From NCBI GenBank assembly GCA_023436615.1, contig JAEZIO010000040.1, positions 27,799 through 91,798 of the forward strand: a DNA stretch of 64,000 bases. Direction: 5' to 3'. A program made the translations under genes and the position numbers. The notes under the pieces were generated by a model that saw only the letters and a program-made list of their open reading frames with translations, was not told the DNA's origin and did not search any database. Source of the DNA: Pseudomonadota bacterium (GTDB taxonomy: Bacteria > Pseudomonadota > Alphaproteobacteria > Sphingomonadales > Sphingomonadaceae). Numbering within the stretch: position 1 is the first letter of the stretch; each line of letters starts with the position of its first letter. Shown piece by piece: positions 1 to 8,700 of the stretch.

Positions 1-148
1 TCTCCGATATCGCTTCCACATCGTCGCCGCTGCCGCTGCCGACGTTGAGACCCGCGAGTATTCCGGTCGAAACGCCGCCTCGCCGTCCGAGGAAGCCGTG
101 CGGGACGGGCGCGAGCGCGGCAGCGCGGATGACCTCGACGTCGCTCAT
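1..148 (-). CDS. pgeF: Peptidoglycan editing factor PgeF (laccase-domain YfiH family), N-terminal part
   Basis: Translating the complement from position 148 gives about 49 residues that run off the window edge. They contain PHGFLGRRGGVSTGILAGLN, which is the conserved N-terminus of the PgeF/YfiH family (multicopper polyphenol oxidase-like fold). In E. coli PgeF removes wrongly incorporated L-serine-containing precursors from peptidoglycan synthesis. The ATG overlaps the stop codon of the upstream methyltransferase gene as ATGA, so the two are translationally coupled. The His-Cys metal ligands lie outside the window. The lgt / MidA / pgeF order supports the call. Confidence 0.85.
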   Translation of the reverse strand, partial: MSDVEVIRAAALAPVPHGFLGRRGGVSTGILAGLNVGSGSGDDVEAISE

Positions 149-1122
149 TGGAATCCCGCCGGCCGCGGCCAACTTGGCGAATGGACTGCTATCGCCTTGA
201 ACAACTCTCCCATCTGGTCCGAATCGCACAGCCGCGCGCGCGCGGCTTCGATCTCGTCGGCCCTCTCGGGGTCAGCCGAGGCCAGCGCCCTGGCCCGGGG
301 GCCAATGCCGAGCCGCCCGAGCCATTCGCCTTGCGTCACGACGCTGGAGGCCTCCGCGCCAGCTTCGCGCGCGGCTTGCGCCACGGTTTCGAAATCGACG
401 TGCGCCGTGAGGTCTTGCTCTCCCGGGTCCTGCAGCACGGGCGCGTAACGGTGACGGTGCACCGCTTGGAGGGTGTCTCCGGTCCCGCTTCGTTCGTGGC
501 CGTAATCGACGATCAGCGCGGCTCCGCCGAATTTCGAAAGCCGGCTCGCCAGGTCGGCGACCGCCTGATCGCGCGCTGGCGACGTTTCGACGATCTCACC
601 GTCTCGGTCGAACGCGAGCCCGCCGGCCGCTGCGACGACATGCCGCTCGACGCCGTCGACGAACTGGCGGATCGGAAGCGCGTCGAGAAACTCGTTGGCG
701 ACGACCAGCAGCGGCGCTTCCGGCAGGCTCCCAAGGTCGTCGTGCCACGTCGCGGCGGGCACGGCTTCGCCTTGCGCCGCGCGCAAGAGGGGGCTGGTCT
801 CGACGAAGTGCACGTCCGGGCGGAGACCGGCCGAGCGCATCACGCGGAGAGCGTCGGCGGCAAGCGTGCCACGCCCGGGCCCAAGCTCAACGTAGCAGAT
901 ATTAAGCGGGCTGCCCGCCCGTGCCCAGCAATCGGCGAGGCAAGCCCCGATCAGCTCGCCGAACATCTGGCTGATTTCGGGCGCCGTGATGAAATCGCCA
1001 TCGCGGCCGAGCGGGTCGCGCGTCGCATAATAATAGGCATTGCAGGCATCCATGAACGCTTCGACCGTCATTGGACCTTCGGTCTTTATGCGGTCCCGGA
1101 GCGCGCGCTCCAGCGGGGTCAT
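145..1122 (-). CDS. SAM-dependent methyltransferase, MidA/NDUFAF7 family
   Basis: A 325-aa protein starting MTPLERALRDRIKTEGPM. Family features are the N-terminal YYATRDPLGRDGDFITAPEI block (about residues 30-50), the SAM-binding loop ELGPGRGTLAADAL, the EFLDALPIRQF segment and LIVDYGH. In mitochondria the homologue methylates an arginine in a complex I subunit; the bacterial role is not settled. The frame stays open for 88 more codons upstream, but that part lies inside lgt and does not look like this family. The ATG at 1122 overlaps the lgt stop as ATGA, so I chose it. It lies in the lgt-pgeF operon. Confidence 0.88.
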   Translation of the reverse strand: MTPLERALRDRIKTEGPMTVEAFMDACNAYYYATRDPLGRDGDFITAPEISQMFGELIGACLADCWARAGSPLNICYVELGPGRGTLAADALRVMRSAGLRPDVHFVETSPLLRAAQGEAVPAATWHDDLGSLPEAPLLVVANEFLDALPIRQFVDGVERHVVAAAGGLAFDRDGEIVETSPARDQAVADLASRLSKFGGAALIVDYGHERSGTGDTLQAVHRHRYAPVLQDPGEQDLTAHVDFETVAQAAREAGAEASSVVTQGEWLGRLGIGPRARALASADPERADEIEAARARLCDSDQMGELFKAIAVHSPSWPRPAGFQ

Positions 1123-2003
1123 GAGACGCTTGCGGACCCGAGCGTCGGTTCCACGCGGACGCGGCGGCCCTTGGCGGTCCAGACCAGCCAGATGCCGCCG
1201 ATGATCAGCGGCAGCGACAGCCATTGCCCCATGTGCAGCCCGGTCGCGTGAGCGAAGCCGGTGAGCTGCGGGTCCGGCTCGCGGACGAATTCGACGAGGA
1301 AGCGGAAGGAGCCGTAGAGAAGCCCGAACAGGCCCACGAGCTTGCCCGGCTGGTATCGCGCCTCGGTTTTCCAGAACATCCACCACAGGACCGCGAAGAT
1401 GACGACGCCTTCAAGGACCGCTTCGTAAAGCTGGCTCGGGTGGCGCGGGGGACCGACGACCATCGTGCCGAGGGCCTCGCTATATTCGGGGAAGCGGACC
1501 GCCCATGGAACGCTGGTCGGCGCGCCCCACAGCTCATGGTTCACGAAGTTGGCGAGCCTGCCGAAGAACAGGCCGATCGGCGCGACGCAGGCGACGTAAT
1601 CGTGGATCCTCAGTGCCGGTAGCTTCTGCTTCCAAGCAAGGTAGAGGATGCCGAGAACGGTTCCCAGAAGGCCGCCGTGGAACGACATGCCGCCGTCCCA
1701 CAGCTTCAGAACGTCAGCCGGATGCTCGAGGTAATAGCTCAGGTTGTAGAAGAGGACGTAGCCGAGGCGCCCGCCGAGGATGACCCCGACCGCGGCATAG
1801 AACACCAGGTCATCGGCATGGCGGCGCGCCATCGGCGCCCCCGGCTGCTTGAGAAGCTTCAGCAAGTACCAATAGCCGAGGAAAATGCCGGCGAGGTACG
1901 CGAGGCTGTACCATCGCAGCTCGAAGAAGCCGAGGTCGAGCGCCACCGGATTGAGGCCGAGGTCGGTCCAGGCGATGGCGTTCGAGGCGTCTGCTGGCGG
2001 CAA
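1119..2003 (-). CDS. lgt: Prolipoprotein diacylglyceryl transferase
   Basis: A 294-aa inner-membrane protein that transfers diacylglycerol from phosphatidylglycerol to the lipobox cysteine of prolipoproteins. Visible family marks are SFHGGLLGTVLGI (the conserved His), the Lgt signature GRLANFVNHELWG, HPSQLYEAVLEG and REPDPQL near the C-terminus. About seven hydrophobic segments fit the Lgt fold. It is the first gene of an operon with the MidA-type methyltransferase and pgeF. The operon is divergent from the acyl-CoA synthetase gene, with a 68-bp shared upstream region. Length is usual for the family. Confidence 0.96.
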   Translation of the reverse strand: MPPADASNAIAWTDLGLNPVALDLGFFELRWYSLAYLAGIFLGYWYLLKLLKQPGAPMARRHADDLVFYAAVGVILGGRLGYVLFYNLSYYLEHPADVLKLWDGGMSFHGGLLGTVLGILYLAWKQKLPALRIHDYVACVAPIGLFFGRLANFVNHELWGAPTSVPWAVRFPEYSEALGTMVVGPPRHPSQLYEAVLEGVVIFAVLWWMFWKTEARYQPGKLVGLFGLLYGSFRFLVEFVREPDPQLTGFAHATGLHMGQWLSLPLIIGGIWLVWTAKGRRVRVEPTLGSASVS

Positions 2004-2071
2004 GGCTTTTCCTTTTCGGTCCGCGCCTCATAAGGTGCCTCGCGTCAAAGGCAAACGGAGTGCGGAAGTAG

Positions 2072-3727
2072 ATGGGAAGCGAGCTCGATCGGAAATTCGA
2101 TGAGACGCTTGCCGCCGTTACCGGCCCGGGTGGCCGCATCGTCCTCGAGCGCGACGAGAACGGGCGCATCATCGTCGGCAATTTCCCGGGAACGGTTCCG
2201 GCACTCCTGCGCACCTTCTGTGCGCTCAATGCATCGACCGAGGCGCTGATCGCCGGCGACGAGCGCTTCACTTTCGCCGATCTCGATAGCTGGTCGGAAC
2301 GCCTCGCGCGCTCGCTCGCCGGCCGAGGAATCGCCAAGGGTGATCGCGTCGCCATCGCCATGCGCAACTGCCCGACCTGGATCATCGCCTATATGGCCGC
2401 GCTCAAGGCCGGCGCCGTCGCCACCCTGCTCAACGGCTGGTGGCAAAGCCATGAGATGAGCCACGCGCTAGAATTGACCCGGCCCACGCTGGTCCTCGCC
2501 GACGCTTCGCGCGCGGCTCGCATCGAGCGCGCCCACGAAGGCACGCCGCTCATGACGCTGGACGTCGACAAGGATTTGGAGAGTGCTCTCGCACCGCTCC
2601 TCGGCGCGCGTGAAGCGGACCTGCCGCATACCTCTCCGGAGGACGACGCCACCATCCTGTTCACGTCCGGGTCGACGGGCGAGGCCCGCGGCGCGCTGTC
2701 TACCCATCGCGCGGTCACCACCGGCGTCTACGCCTATGCGACGCACCTGATCGCCCTGCTGGCGATTCTCGAGCGCGAAGGCCGACCGCCCGCCAATCCG
2801 CCGCGGACTCTGCTCAGCGTTCCGCTTTTTCATGTTACTGGCGAAGTGCCGGTGCTTCTCAACAGCTTCGTGATCGGCCGCGGCATGGTGCTGATGCCGA
2901 AATGGGACGCGGGAGACGCACTGCGCCTGATCGAGAAGGAGAAGGTCACCTATTTCGTTGGCGTCCCGACGATGAGCCTCGAGCTGATGACTCACCCCGA
3001 TCGGGCCAAGTACGATCTGTCTTCGCTAACCGACATCGCTGCCGGCGGAGCTCCGAGGCCGGTGAGCCATGTCGAGCGGCTGCAGGCCACGTTTCGCGAG
3101 GCGCAGCCGGCGCTGGGCTATGGCCTGACCGAGACCAACGCCGTGGGCTGCAGCAATTTCTGGAGCAATTACGCCGAAAAGCCCGGGTCGACCGGCCGCG
3201 CTCAAAAGCCTTTCGTCGAGGTTGCGATCCTCGGGGAGGGGGGCCGCCACCTTCCGACCGGTGAGCGCGGCGAGATCGGCATCCGCTCGGCCGCCAACTT
3301 CAAATGCTATTGGCAGGACCCGGAGGCGACACGCGCGGCGACAACGGATGACGGGTTCGTGCGCACGGGCGACGTCGGCTACCTCGACGAGGACGGCTAT
3401 CTCTTCATCGTCGACCGTAAGAAGGAGATCATCATCCGCGGCGGAGAAAATATCGCCACCGCCGAAGTGGAGGCCGCCTGCTACGATCATCCCGACGTCG
3501 CCGAAGCCGCGGTGTTCGGGGCGCCAGACGAGCGTCTTGGCGAGATTCCGGTCGCTGTGATCCATGGGCGGAACGGCCTCGACGAAGCCAGGCTTCGAAC
3601 ATTTCTCGAAGAGAATATCGCCGCCTTCAAGGTACCGGCCCGATTCATCTTTTCGGCGGACCCGCTCCCGAAACTGGGCACCGGCAAGATCGACCGAGTT
3701 GCGCTCAAGGCGCTCCACGCGCGTTGA
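2072..3727 (+). CDS. AMP-dependent acyl-CoA synthetase/ligase
   Basis: A 551-aa ANL-superfamily adenylating enzyme, probably activating a carboxylic acid to its CoA thioester. It has the phosphate loop LFTSGSTGEARGA, the YGLTETN motif, the GYLDEDGYLFIVDRKKEII hinge region and the C-terminal GTGKID with the catalytic lysine. The phosphate loop has Glu-Ala-Arg where most family members have Pro-Lys-Gly, a conservative but uncommon change. Substrate cannot be told from sequence; medium- or long-chain fatty acid is most likely. A GGAAG ribosome-binding site lies just upstream. Its stop overlaps the next start (ferrochelatase). Confidence 0.88.
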   Translation: MGSELDRKFDETLAAVTGPGGRIVLERDENGRIIVGNFPGTVPALLRTFCALNASTEALIAGDERFTFADLDSWSERLARSLAGRGIAKGDRVAIAMRNCPTWIIAYMAALKAGAVATLLNGWWQSHEMSHALELTRPTLVLADASRAARIERAHEGTPLMTLDVDKDLESALAPLLGAREADLPHTSPEDDATILFTSGSTGEARGALSTHRAVTTGVYAYATHLIALLAILEREGRPPANPPRTLLSVPLFHVTGEVPVLLNSFVIGRGMVLMPKWDAGDALRLIEKEKVTYFVGVPTMSLELMTHPDRAKYDLSSLTDIAAGGAPRPVSHVERLQATFREAQPALGYGLTETNAVGCSNFWSNYAEKPGSTGRAQKPFVEVAILGEGGRHLPTGERGEIGIRSAANFKCYWQDPEATRAATTDDGFVRTGDVGYLDEDGYLFIVDRKKEIIIRGGENIATAEVEAACYDHPDVAEAAVFGAPDERLGEIPVAVIHGRNGLDEARLRTFLEENIAAFKVPARFIFSADPLPKLGTGKIDRVALKALHAR

Positions 3728-4740
3728 CCAAGGCCGCGAGACCGGACGACCATCCGCTCATCGAGCATGGCCGCATCGGCGTGCTTCTGATCAACCTCGG
3801 CACCCCCGAGGCGCCGGAAGCGGGCGCTGTGCGCCGCTACCTGGCCGAGTTCCTGACAGACCCCCGCGTCATCGAAATCCCGCAATGGCTGTGGCGGCCG
3901 ATCCTGCACGGCGTCGTGCTCCGCCTGCGCCCGCGCAAGTCGGCCGAAGCCTACCGCCAGGTGTGGAGCGAGGAGGGCTCGCCACTGGCCGCGATCACCC
4001 GGCGGCAGGCCCGGGCGTTGCAAGCACGGCTCGGCCAAACCGCGCTGGTCGATTACGCCATGCGCTACGGAAACCCGGGGATTGCGCGCGCGGTCGAAGG
4101 CATGGTCAGCGGCGGTTGTGACCGCATCCTGGCGGCGCCGCTCTATCCGCAGTTTTGCGCGGCAACGACGGCGAGTGCGCAGGATGCGGTTTTCGCGGCG
4201 CTGGCGCAGATGCGCAGGCAACCCGCGCTGCGAACGTTGCCGCCTTATTACGATGATCCGCTTTACATCGATGCGCTCGAATCCAGCCTCGAACGGCAGC
4301 TATCGGCCCTCGACTTCGAGCCGCAGCGGCTGCTGCTGAGCTTCCATGGAATGCCGCAGCGGACTCTGGAGCTCGGCGATCCCTATCACTGCCACTGCCA
4401 GAAGACGGCGCGGCTGCTCGGAGAGCGGCTGTCGATCGCGACCGACATCGCCTTTCAGTCCCGGTTCGGACGAGCCAAATGGCTCGAGCCGGCCACCGAC
4501 GTCATGCTGGGCGCCTACCCTGACCGGGGAATAAAGCGCATCGCCATTGCCGCGCCCGGATTTGCGGCCGACTGCGTCGAGACGCTCGAGGAGCTCGGGA
4601 TCCGCGGCCGCAAAAGCTTCATGGCGGCAGGCGGACAACGCTTCGCGCGGCTCGATTGCCTCAACGATTCGCGCGAAGGCATGGACATGCTCGAAGCCCT
4701 GGTCGGGCGCGAACTTGCGGGTTGGACCGTCGCCGAATAA
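3724..4740 (+). CDS. hemH: Ferrochelatase
   Basis: A 338-aa enzyme that inserts Fe2+ into protoporphyrin IX, the last step of haem synthesis. The N-terminal GVLLINLGTPEAPE, the catalytic-histidine motif LLLSFHGMPQRT, the PYHCHCQKTARLL segment and the acidic FAADCVETLEE motif are all diagnostic. The start is a TTG that overlaps the stop of the preceding synthetase gene (TTGA). No later start keeps the conserved N-terminus, which begins about residue 18. The cysteine-rich HCHCQ stretch is normal for proteobacterial members. Confidence 0.95.
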   Translation: MTKAARPDDHPLIEHGRIGVLLINLGTPEAPEAGAVRRYLAEFLTDPRVIEIPQWLWRPILHGVVLRLRPRKSAEAYRQVWSEEGSPLAAITRRQARALQARLGQTALVDYAMRYGNPGIARAVEGMVSGGCDRILAAPLYPQFCAATTASAQDAVFAALAQMRRQPALRTLPPYYDDPLYIDALESSLERQLSALDFEPQRLLLSFHGMPQRTLELGDPYHCHCQKTARLLGERLSIATDIAFQSRFGRAKWLEPATDVMLGAYPDRGIKRIAIAAPGFAADCVETLEELGIRGRKSFMAAGGQRFARLDCLNDSREGMDMLEALVGRELAGWTVAE

Positions 4741-4769
4741 GCGGCAGCGACGGCAACAGGAGGCAGCCT

Positions 4770-5492
4770 ATGGCCCGGGTGGCAATCGTCACTGGAGGAA
4801 CGCGCGGCATCGGCGAGGCGATCAGCATCGCTCTCAGGGACATGGGGATGTCCGTCGCGGCCAATTACATGGGCAATGACGAGCGCGCGAAGGCGTTCAC
4901 CGACCGCACCGGGATTCGCTCGTACAAATGGGACGTGTCAGATTTCAACTCCTGCCAGCAGGGTGTTCGCGCGGTCGAGGCGGACCTCGGACCTATCGAT
5001 GTCCTGGTCAACAATGCCGGGATCACCCGCGACGCGACGATGCGGAAGATGGACCATGAGAAGTGGCAGGATGTCATCGACACCAATCTCGGCGGCTGCT
5101 TCAACATGGCCAAGGCCGTGTTCGAGGGCATGACCGGCCGCGGCTACGGCCGCATCGTCAATATCGGGTCGATCAACGGCCAGGCGGGGCAGTACGGCCA
5201 AGTCAATTACGCAGCTGCAAAATCCGGCATTCACGGCTTCACCAAGGCGCTTGCGCAGGAAGGCGCGAAGTTCGGCGTAACCGTCAACGCCATCGCGCCC
5301 GGCTACATCGACACCGACATGGTCGCCGCTGTCCCCGACGAAGTGCTGCAGAAGATCGTCGCCCGAATCCCGGTCGGCCGGCTCGGCCGGGCCGACGAGA
5401 TCGCGCGCGGCGTCGCGTTCCTGTGCGAGGAGAATGGCGGCTTCATCACCGGATCGACACTCTCGATCAACGGCGGCCAGCACATGTATTGA
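4770..5492 (+). CDS. phaB: Acetoacetyl-CoA reductase (PhaB, SDR family)
   Basis: A 240-aa short-chain dehydrogenase. It starts MARVAIVTGGTRGIGEAI with the TGxxxGxG nucleotide-binding loop, followed by NNAGITRD, the catalytic Ser in NIGSINGQAGQ, YAAAKSG (Tyr-x-x-x-Lys) and the C-terminal TGSTLSINGGQHMY typical of PhaB. It reduces acetoacetyl-CoA to (R)-3-hydroxybutyryl-CoA for polyhydroxyalkanoate synthesis. The frame is open for 38 codons upstream, but a strong AGGAGG at 4758-4763 fixes the ATG at 4770. The stop codon overlaps the start of the next small gene by one base. Confidence 0.93.
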   Translation: MARVAIVTGGTRGIGEAISIALRDMGMSVAANYMGNDERAKAFTDRTGIRSYKWDVSDFNSCQQGVRAVEADLGPIDVLVNNAGITRDATMRKMDHEKWQDVIDTNLGGCFNMAKAVFEGMTGRGYGRIVNIGSINGQAGQYGQVNYAAAKSGIHGFTKALAQEGAKFGVTVNAIAPGYIDTDMVAAVPDEVLQKIVARIPVGRLGRADEIARGVAFLCEENGGFITGSTLSINGGQHMY

Positions 5493-5734
5493 TGGCCGGC
5501 GTGCCGCTTCCCGGTCCGCCAAGGAAACGGTCGGTGACCGTCGCCGGCCACGAGACGTCGATCGCGCTGGAGCCGATCTTCTGGCAGGCGCTGGAGTCCG
5601 CGGCCGAAGCCGAACGGCTGCCGCTCAATGCGCTGATCGCGCGAATCGACGCCGAGCGCCTCGAACATTCGCCGCCGGCGAACCTCGCCTCGGCGATCCG
5701 CCAGTGGCTGTTCGCGCGCGAGTCGCGGCGCTAG
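5492..5734 (+). CDS. Ribbon-helix-helix domain protein
   Basis: An 80-aa protein whose core, KRSVTVAGHETSIALEPIFW, followed by LNALIARID and NLASAIRQWL, matches the RHH_4-type ribbon-helix-helix family common in alphaproteobacteria. Such proteins are small DNA-binding dimers; the target is unknown. The ATG overlaps the phaB stop (TGATG), so it is translated with phaB. That suggests, but does not prove, a link to polyhydroxyalkanoate regulation. Confidence 0.8.
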   Translation: MAGVPLPGPPRKRSVTVAGHETSIALEPIFWQALESAAEAERLPLNALIARIDAERLEHSPPANLASAIRQWLFARESRR

Positions 5735-5762
5735 CGGCAGTATCTAAGGCGCGGACGCCGGC

Positions 5763-8700
5763 TCAGCGCGCCAGGAGGATCCGCGCCTGGGCCGCAATCT
5801 GCGCGAGCATCGCAGCGCTGACCGCGCCTTCGCAGCGGGCCCGGTCGATGAGCTCTCGGAATTGCGCCAGCCGCGGAGCTTGCCTCTCCACCCACTGGCC
5901 AACCGCCGCCACGGGGTCGTTGCCGCGAGTCCGTGCGAGGAAATCGATGCGCAGTTGCTCGAAATCCCGGGCGAGCCCGGCCGTCAATAGGCGTTCCCAC
6001 TGGTCGCGCGGCGTGAAGCGCGCGAGTTGCTGCTGAGCCCAATCAAGTCCGAGTGCCTCGCCGAGCTGCGTATAAGCGCTGGTCAGCTCGAGCTCGTCAG
6101 CGCTTTTGCGGGCAGCGAGCGCGGCGAGGCCGAAGACGCCGTCGAGCTCGTACAGCCGAACGAGCCCACGGACGATATCTTCGCTCGCCCCGAGGTCGAG
6201 CAGATGGTCGCGCCGCGCCGCGGCCTCGTTGCGCACCTCCGAGCGAATGAGCTTGGTCGCCGCCGCGGCAATCTTGCGCACCCCCGGCTCGAGAAGCTTG
6301 CAGAGGGCGCCGACGCTCATCTCGCCGCCGGTCGCGCGAAGGATGTCCGACAGGTGGGCATGCACGCTTCGGGCGGCGATCGCGAACAGCTCGACCCGCA
6401 CATGTTCCGGAAGCTTCGCCCTTTCGATCTGTCTCCATAGATCGTCGAGGTCGAGAAGACGCTCCGCGACGAGGAACGCGACGATCACCTGGCCCAGCGA
6501 CGCGCCTTCTTCCTCCGTCATGTCCAGCGCGACCACCGGGCCGAGCCGGTTGACGATCCGGTTGGCCACGCGAGTCGCGATGATTTCGTCGCGCAGGCGG
6601 TGCGCGCGGATCGCCGAAGCATGCGCCGTGCGCATCGGTTTCGGGAAGGCCGCGAACAGCTCGGGCTCGAGCAGCTTTTCCTTGGACAGGTGCAGGGGTT
6701 CGGCGGCGGACTGCAGCGCAATCTTCGACATCGACATCACGACCGCGAGCTCGGGACGGGTCAGGCCGCGATTTTCCTGCGATCGCCTGAGCAGCTCCTC
6801 GCTGCTCGCGAGGCCCTCCACCTTCCGGTCGATCCGGCCCGCCGATTCAAGAAGCTCGATCGTGCGAACATGGGCTGGAAGTGCGCGGGCGCCGCCGCTT
6901 TCGGCGATGGACAGCGCGAGCGACTGAAGACGATTGTCCTCCAGCACCATGTCGGCAACTTCGTCGGTCATCTTGACGAGAAGTGCGTTCCGCCTGGCGA
7001 GAGTGAGCTTCTTGTCCCGCATCTCACGGTTGAGCGGGATCTTGATGTTCACCTCCTTGTCGGAGCAGTCGACGCCGGCGCTATTGTCGATGAAGTCGGT
7101 ATTGATGCGCCCCCCGCGCTCGGCAAACTCGATCCTTCCCCCCTGGGTGACACCAAGGTTGGCGCCCTCGCCGACGACCCGCACCCGAAGCTCCGCGCCG
7201 TTCACCCGGATCGCATCGTTCGCCGGGTCGCCCACGTCCGCGTGCGATTGCGTAGCGGCCTTCACATAGGTTCCGATGCCGCCGAACCACAGCAGGTCAA
7301 CCGGCGCCCTGAGAATGGCGTTCATCAGCGTGGCGGGGTCGACGGTCGCGGAGTCGATGCCGAGAGCCTTGCGGGCCTGCTTCGACAGCGGGATCGACTT
7401 TTGCATGCGCGGGAAAACTCCGCCGCCGGTCGAGATCTTCGAGCGATCGTAGTCGTCCCAGCTTGACCGCGGCAGCTCGAACAGGCGCTTGCGTTCGGCC
7501 CAACCCGACGCCGGATCGGGATCGGGATCGATGAATATGTGGCGATGGTCGAACGCTGCGACCAGCTTGACTGCCTTGCTAAGCAGCATGCCGTTGCCGA
7601 ACACGTCTCCGGACATGTCGCCGACGCCCACGACCGTGACCGGGTCCGACTGGACATCGATCCCCATCTCCAGGAAGTGCCGCTGGACGGATATCCACGC
7701 GCCGCGGGCGGTGATGCCCATCGCCTTGTGGTCATAGCCGTTCGAGCCCCCGCTCGCGAAAGCGTCGCCAAGCCAGAAGCCCCGTTCCAGCGCGATCCCG
7801 TTTGCGGTGTCGGAGAAGGTCGCCGTCCCCTTGTCGGCCGCGACCACGAAATAGGGATCGTCACCGTCGCGAACGACGACCTGCTCCGGATGGGCCACCT
7901 TGTCGTTGACGATATTGTCGGTGATCGACAGCAGCGCCCGGATGAAGATCTTGTAGCTTTCCTTGCCCTCCGCGAGCCAGGCATCGCGCTGGTCGGGGGG
8001 CGGAAGCATCTTCGCGTAGAAGCCGCCCTTGGCCCCGGTCGGCACGATTACCGAGTTTTTGACGAGCTGCGCCTTCATCAGGCCCAGGATCTCGGTCCGG
8101 AAATCGTCGCGCCGGTCGGACCAGCGCAATCCGCCGCGAGCGACCGGCCCGCCGCGCAGGTGGATGCCCTCGATGCGCGGCGAATAGACCCAGATCTCGC
8201 GCCACGGCACAGGGGCGGGCAGGCCCGGCACAAGGCTCGAGTCCAGCTTGAACGCCAGCGCCTCGTCCGCTGCCGGAGAGAAGGCGTTGGTGCGAAGGAT
8301 AGCCTCGACCAGCGAGCGCATGCGCCTGAGGATGCGATCGTCGTCGATCGAGCGGACCGATGCGAGCGCGTCGTCGAACTCGGAGCGGGACTCGGCAATC
8401 GCAGCCTCGCGCCCGCGTATCGCCGGGTCGTGCGTTGCTCGGAACAGCCCGATCAGCGCCTGCGTCGCGGCCGGCGCCCGGCGAAGAGCGTCGGCGATCG
8501 TGAGCAGCCCGAAGGCGCTTCCAGTCTGGCGCAGGTAACGGAACCATGCCCGGATCCAGACGACCGCGGTCGGATCGACATTGGCGAACAGCACAAGCTG
8601 GTTGAACTCATCGTCCTCGGCCGCGCCGCTGAGAACGCAGGCTATCGCCTGCTCGATCGACGCCGCACGGTCGAGAATGGGCTCCACGTCAGTGATGCCC

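Noticed and set aside
145..1386. 413-aa version of the MidA-type methyltransferase
   Set aside because: The extra 88 N-terminal codons lie inside lgt and are Arg/Ala-rich shadow sequence; the ATGA junction gives the real start.
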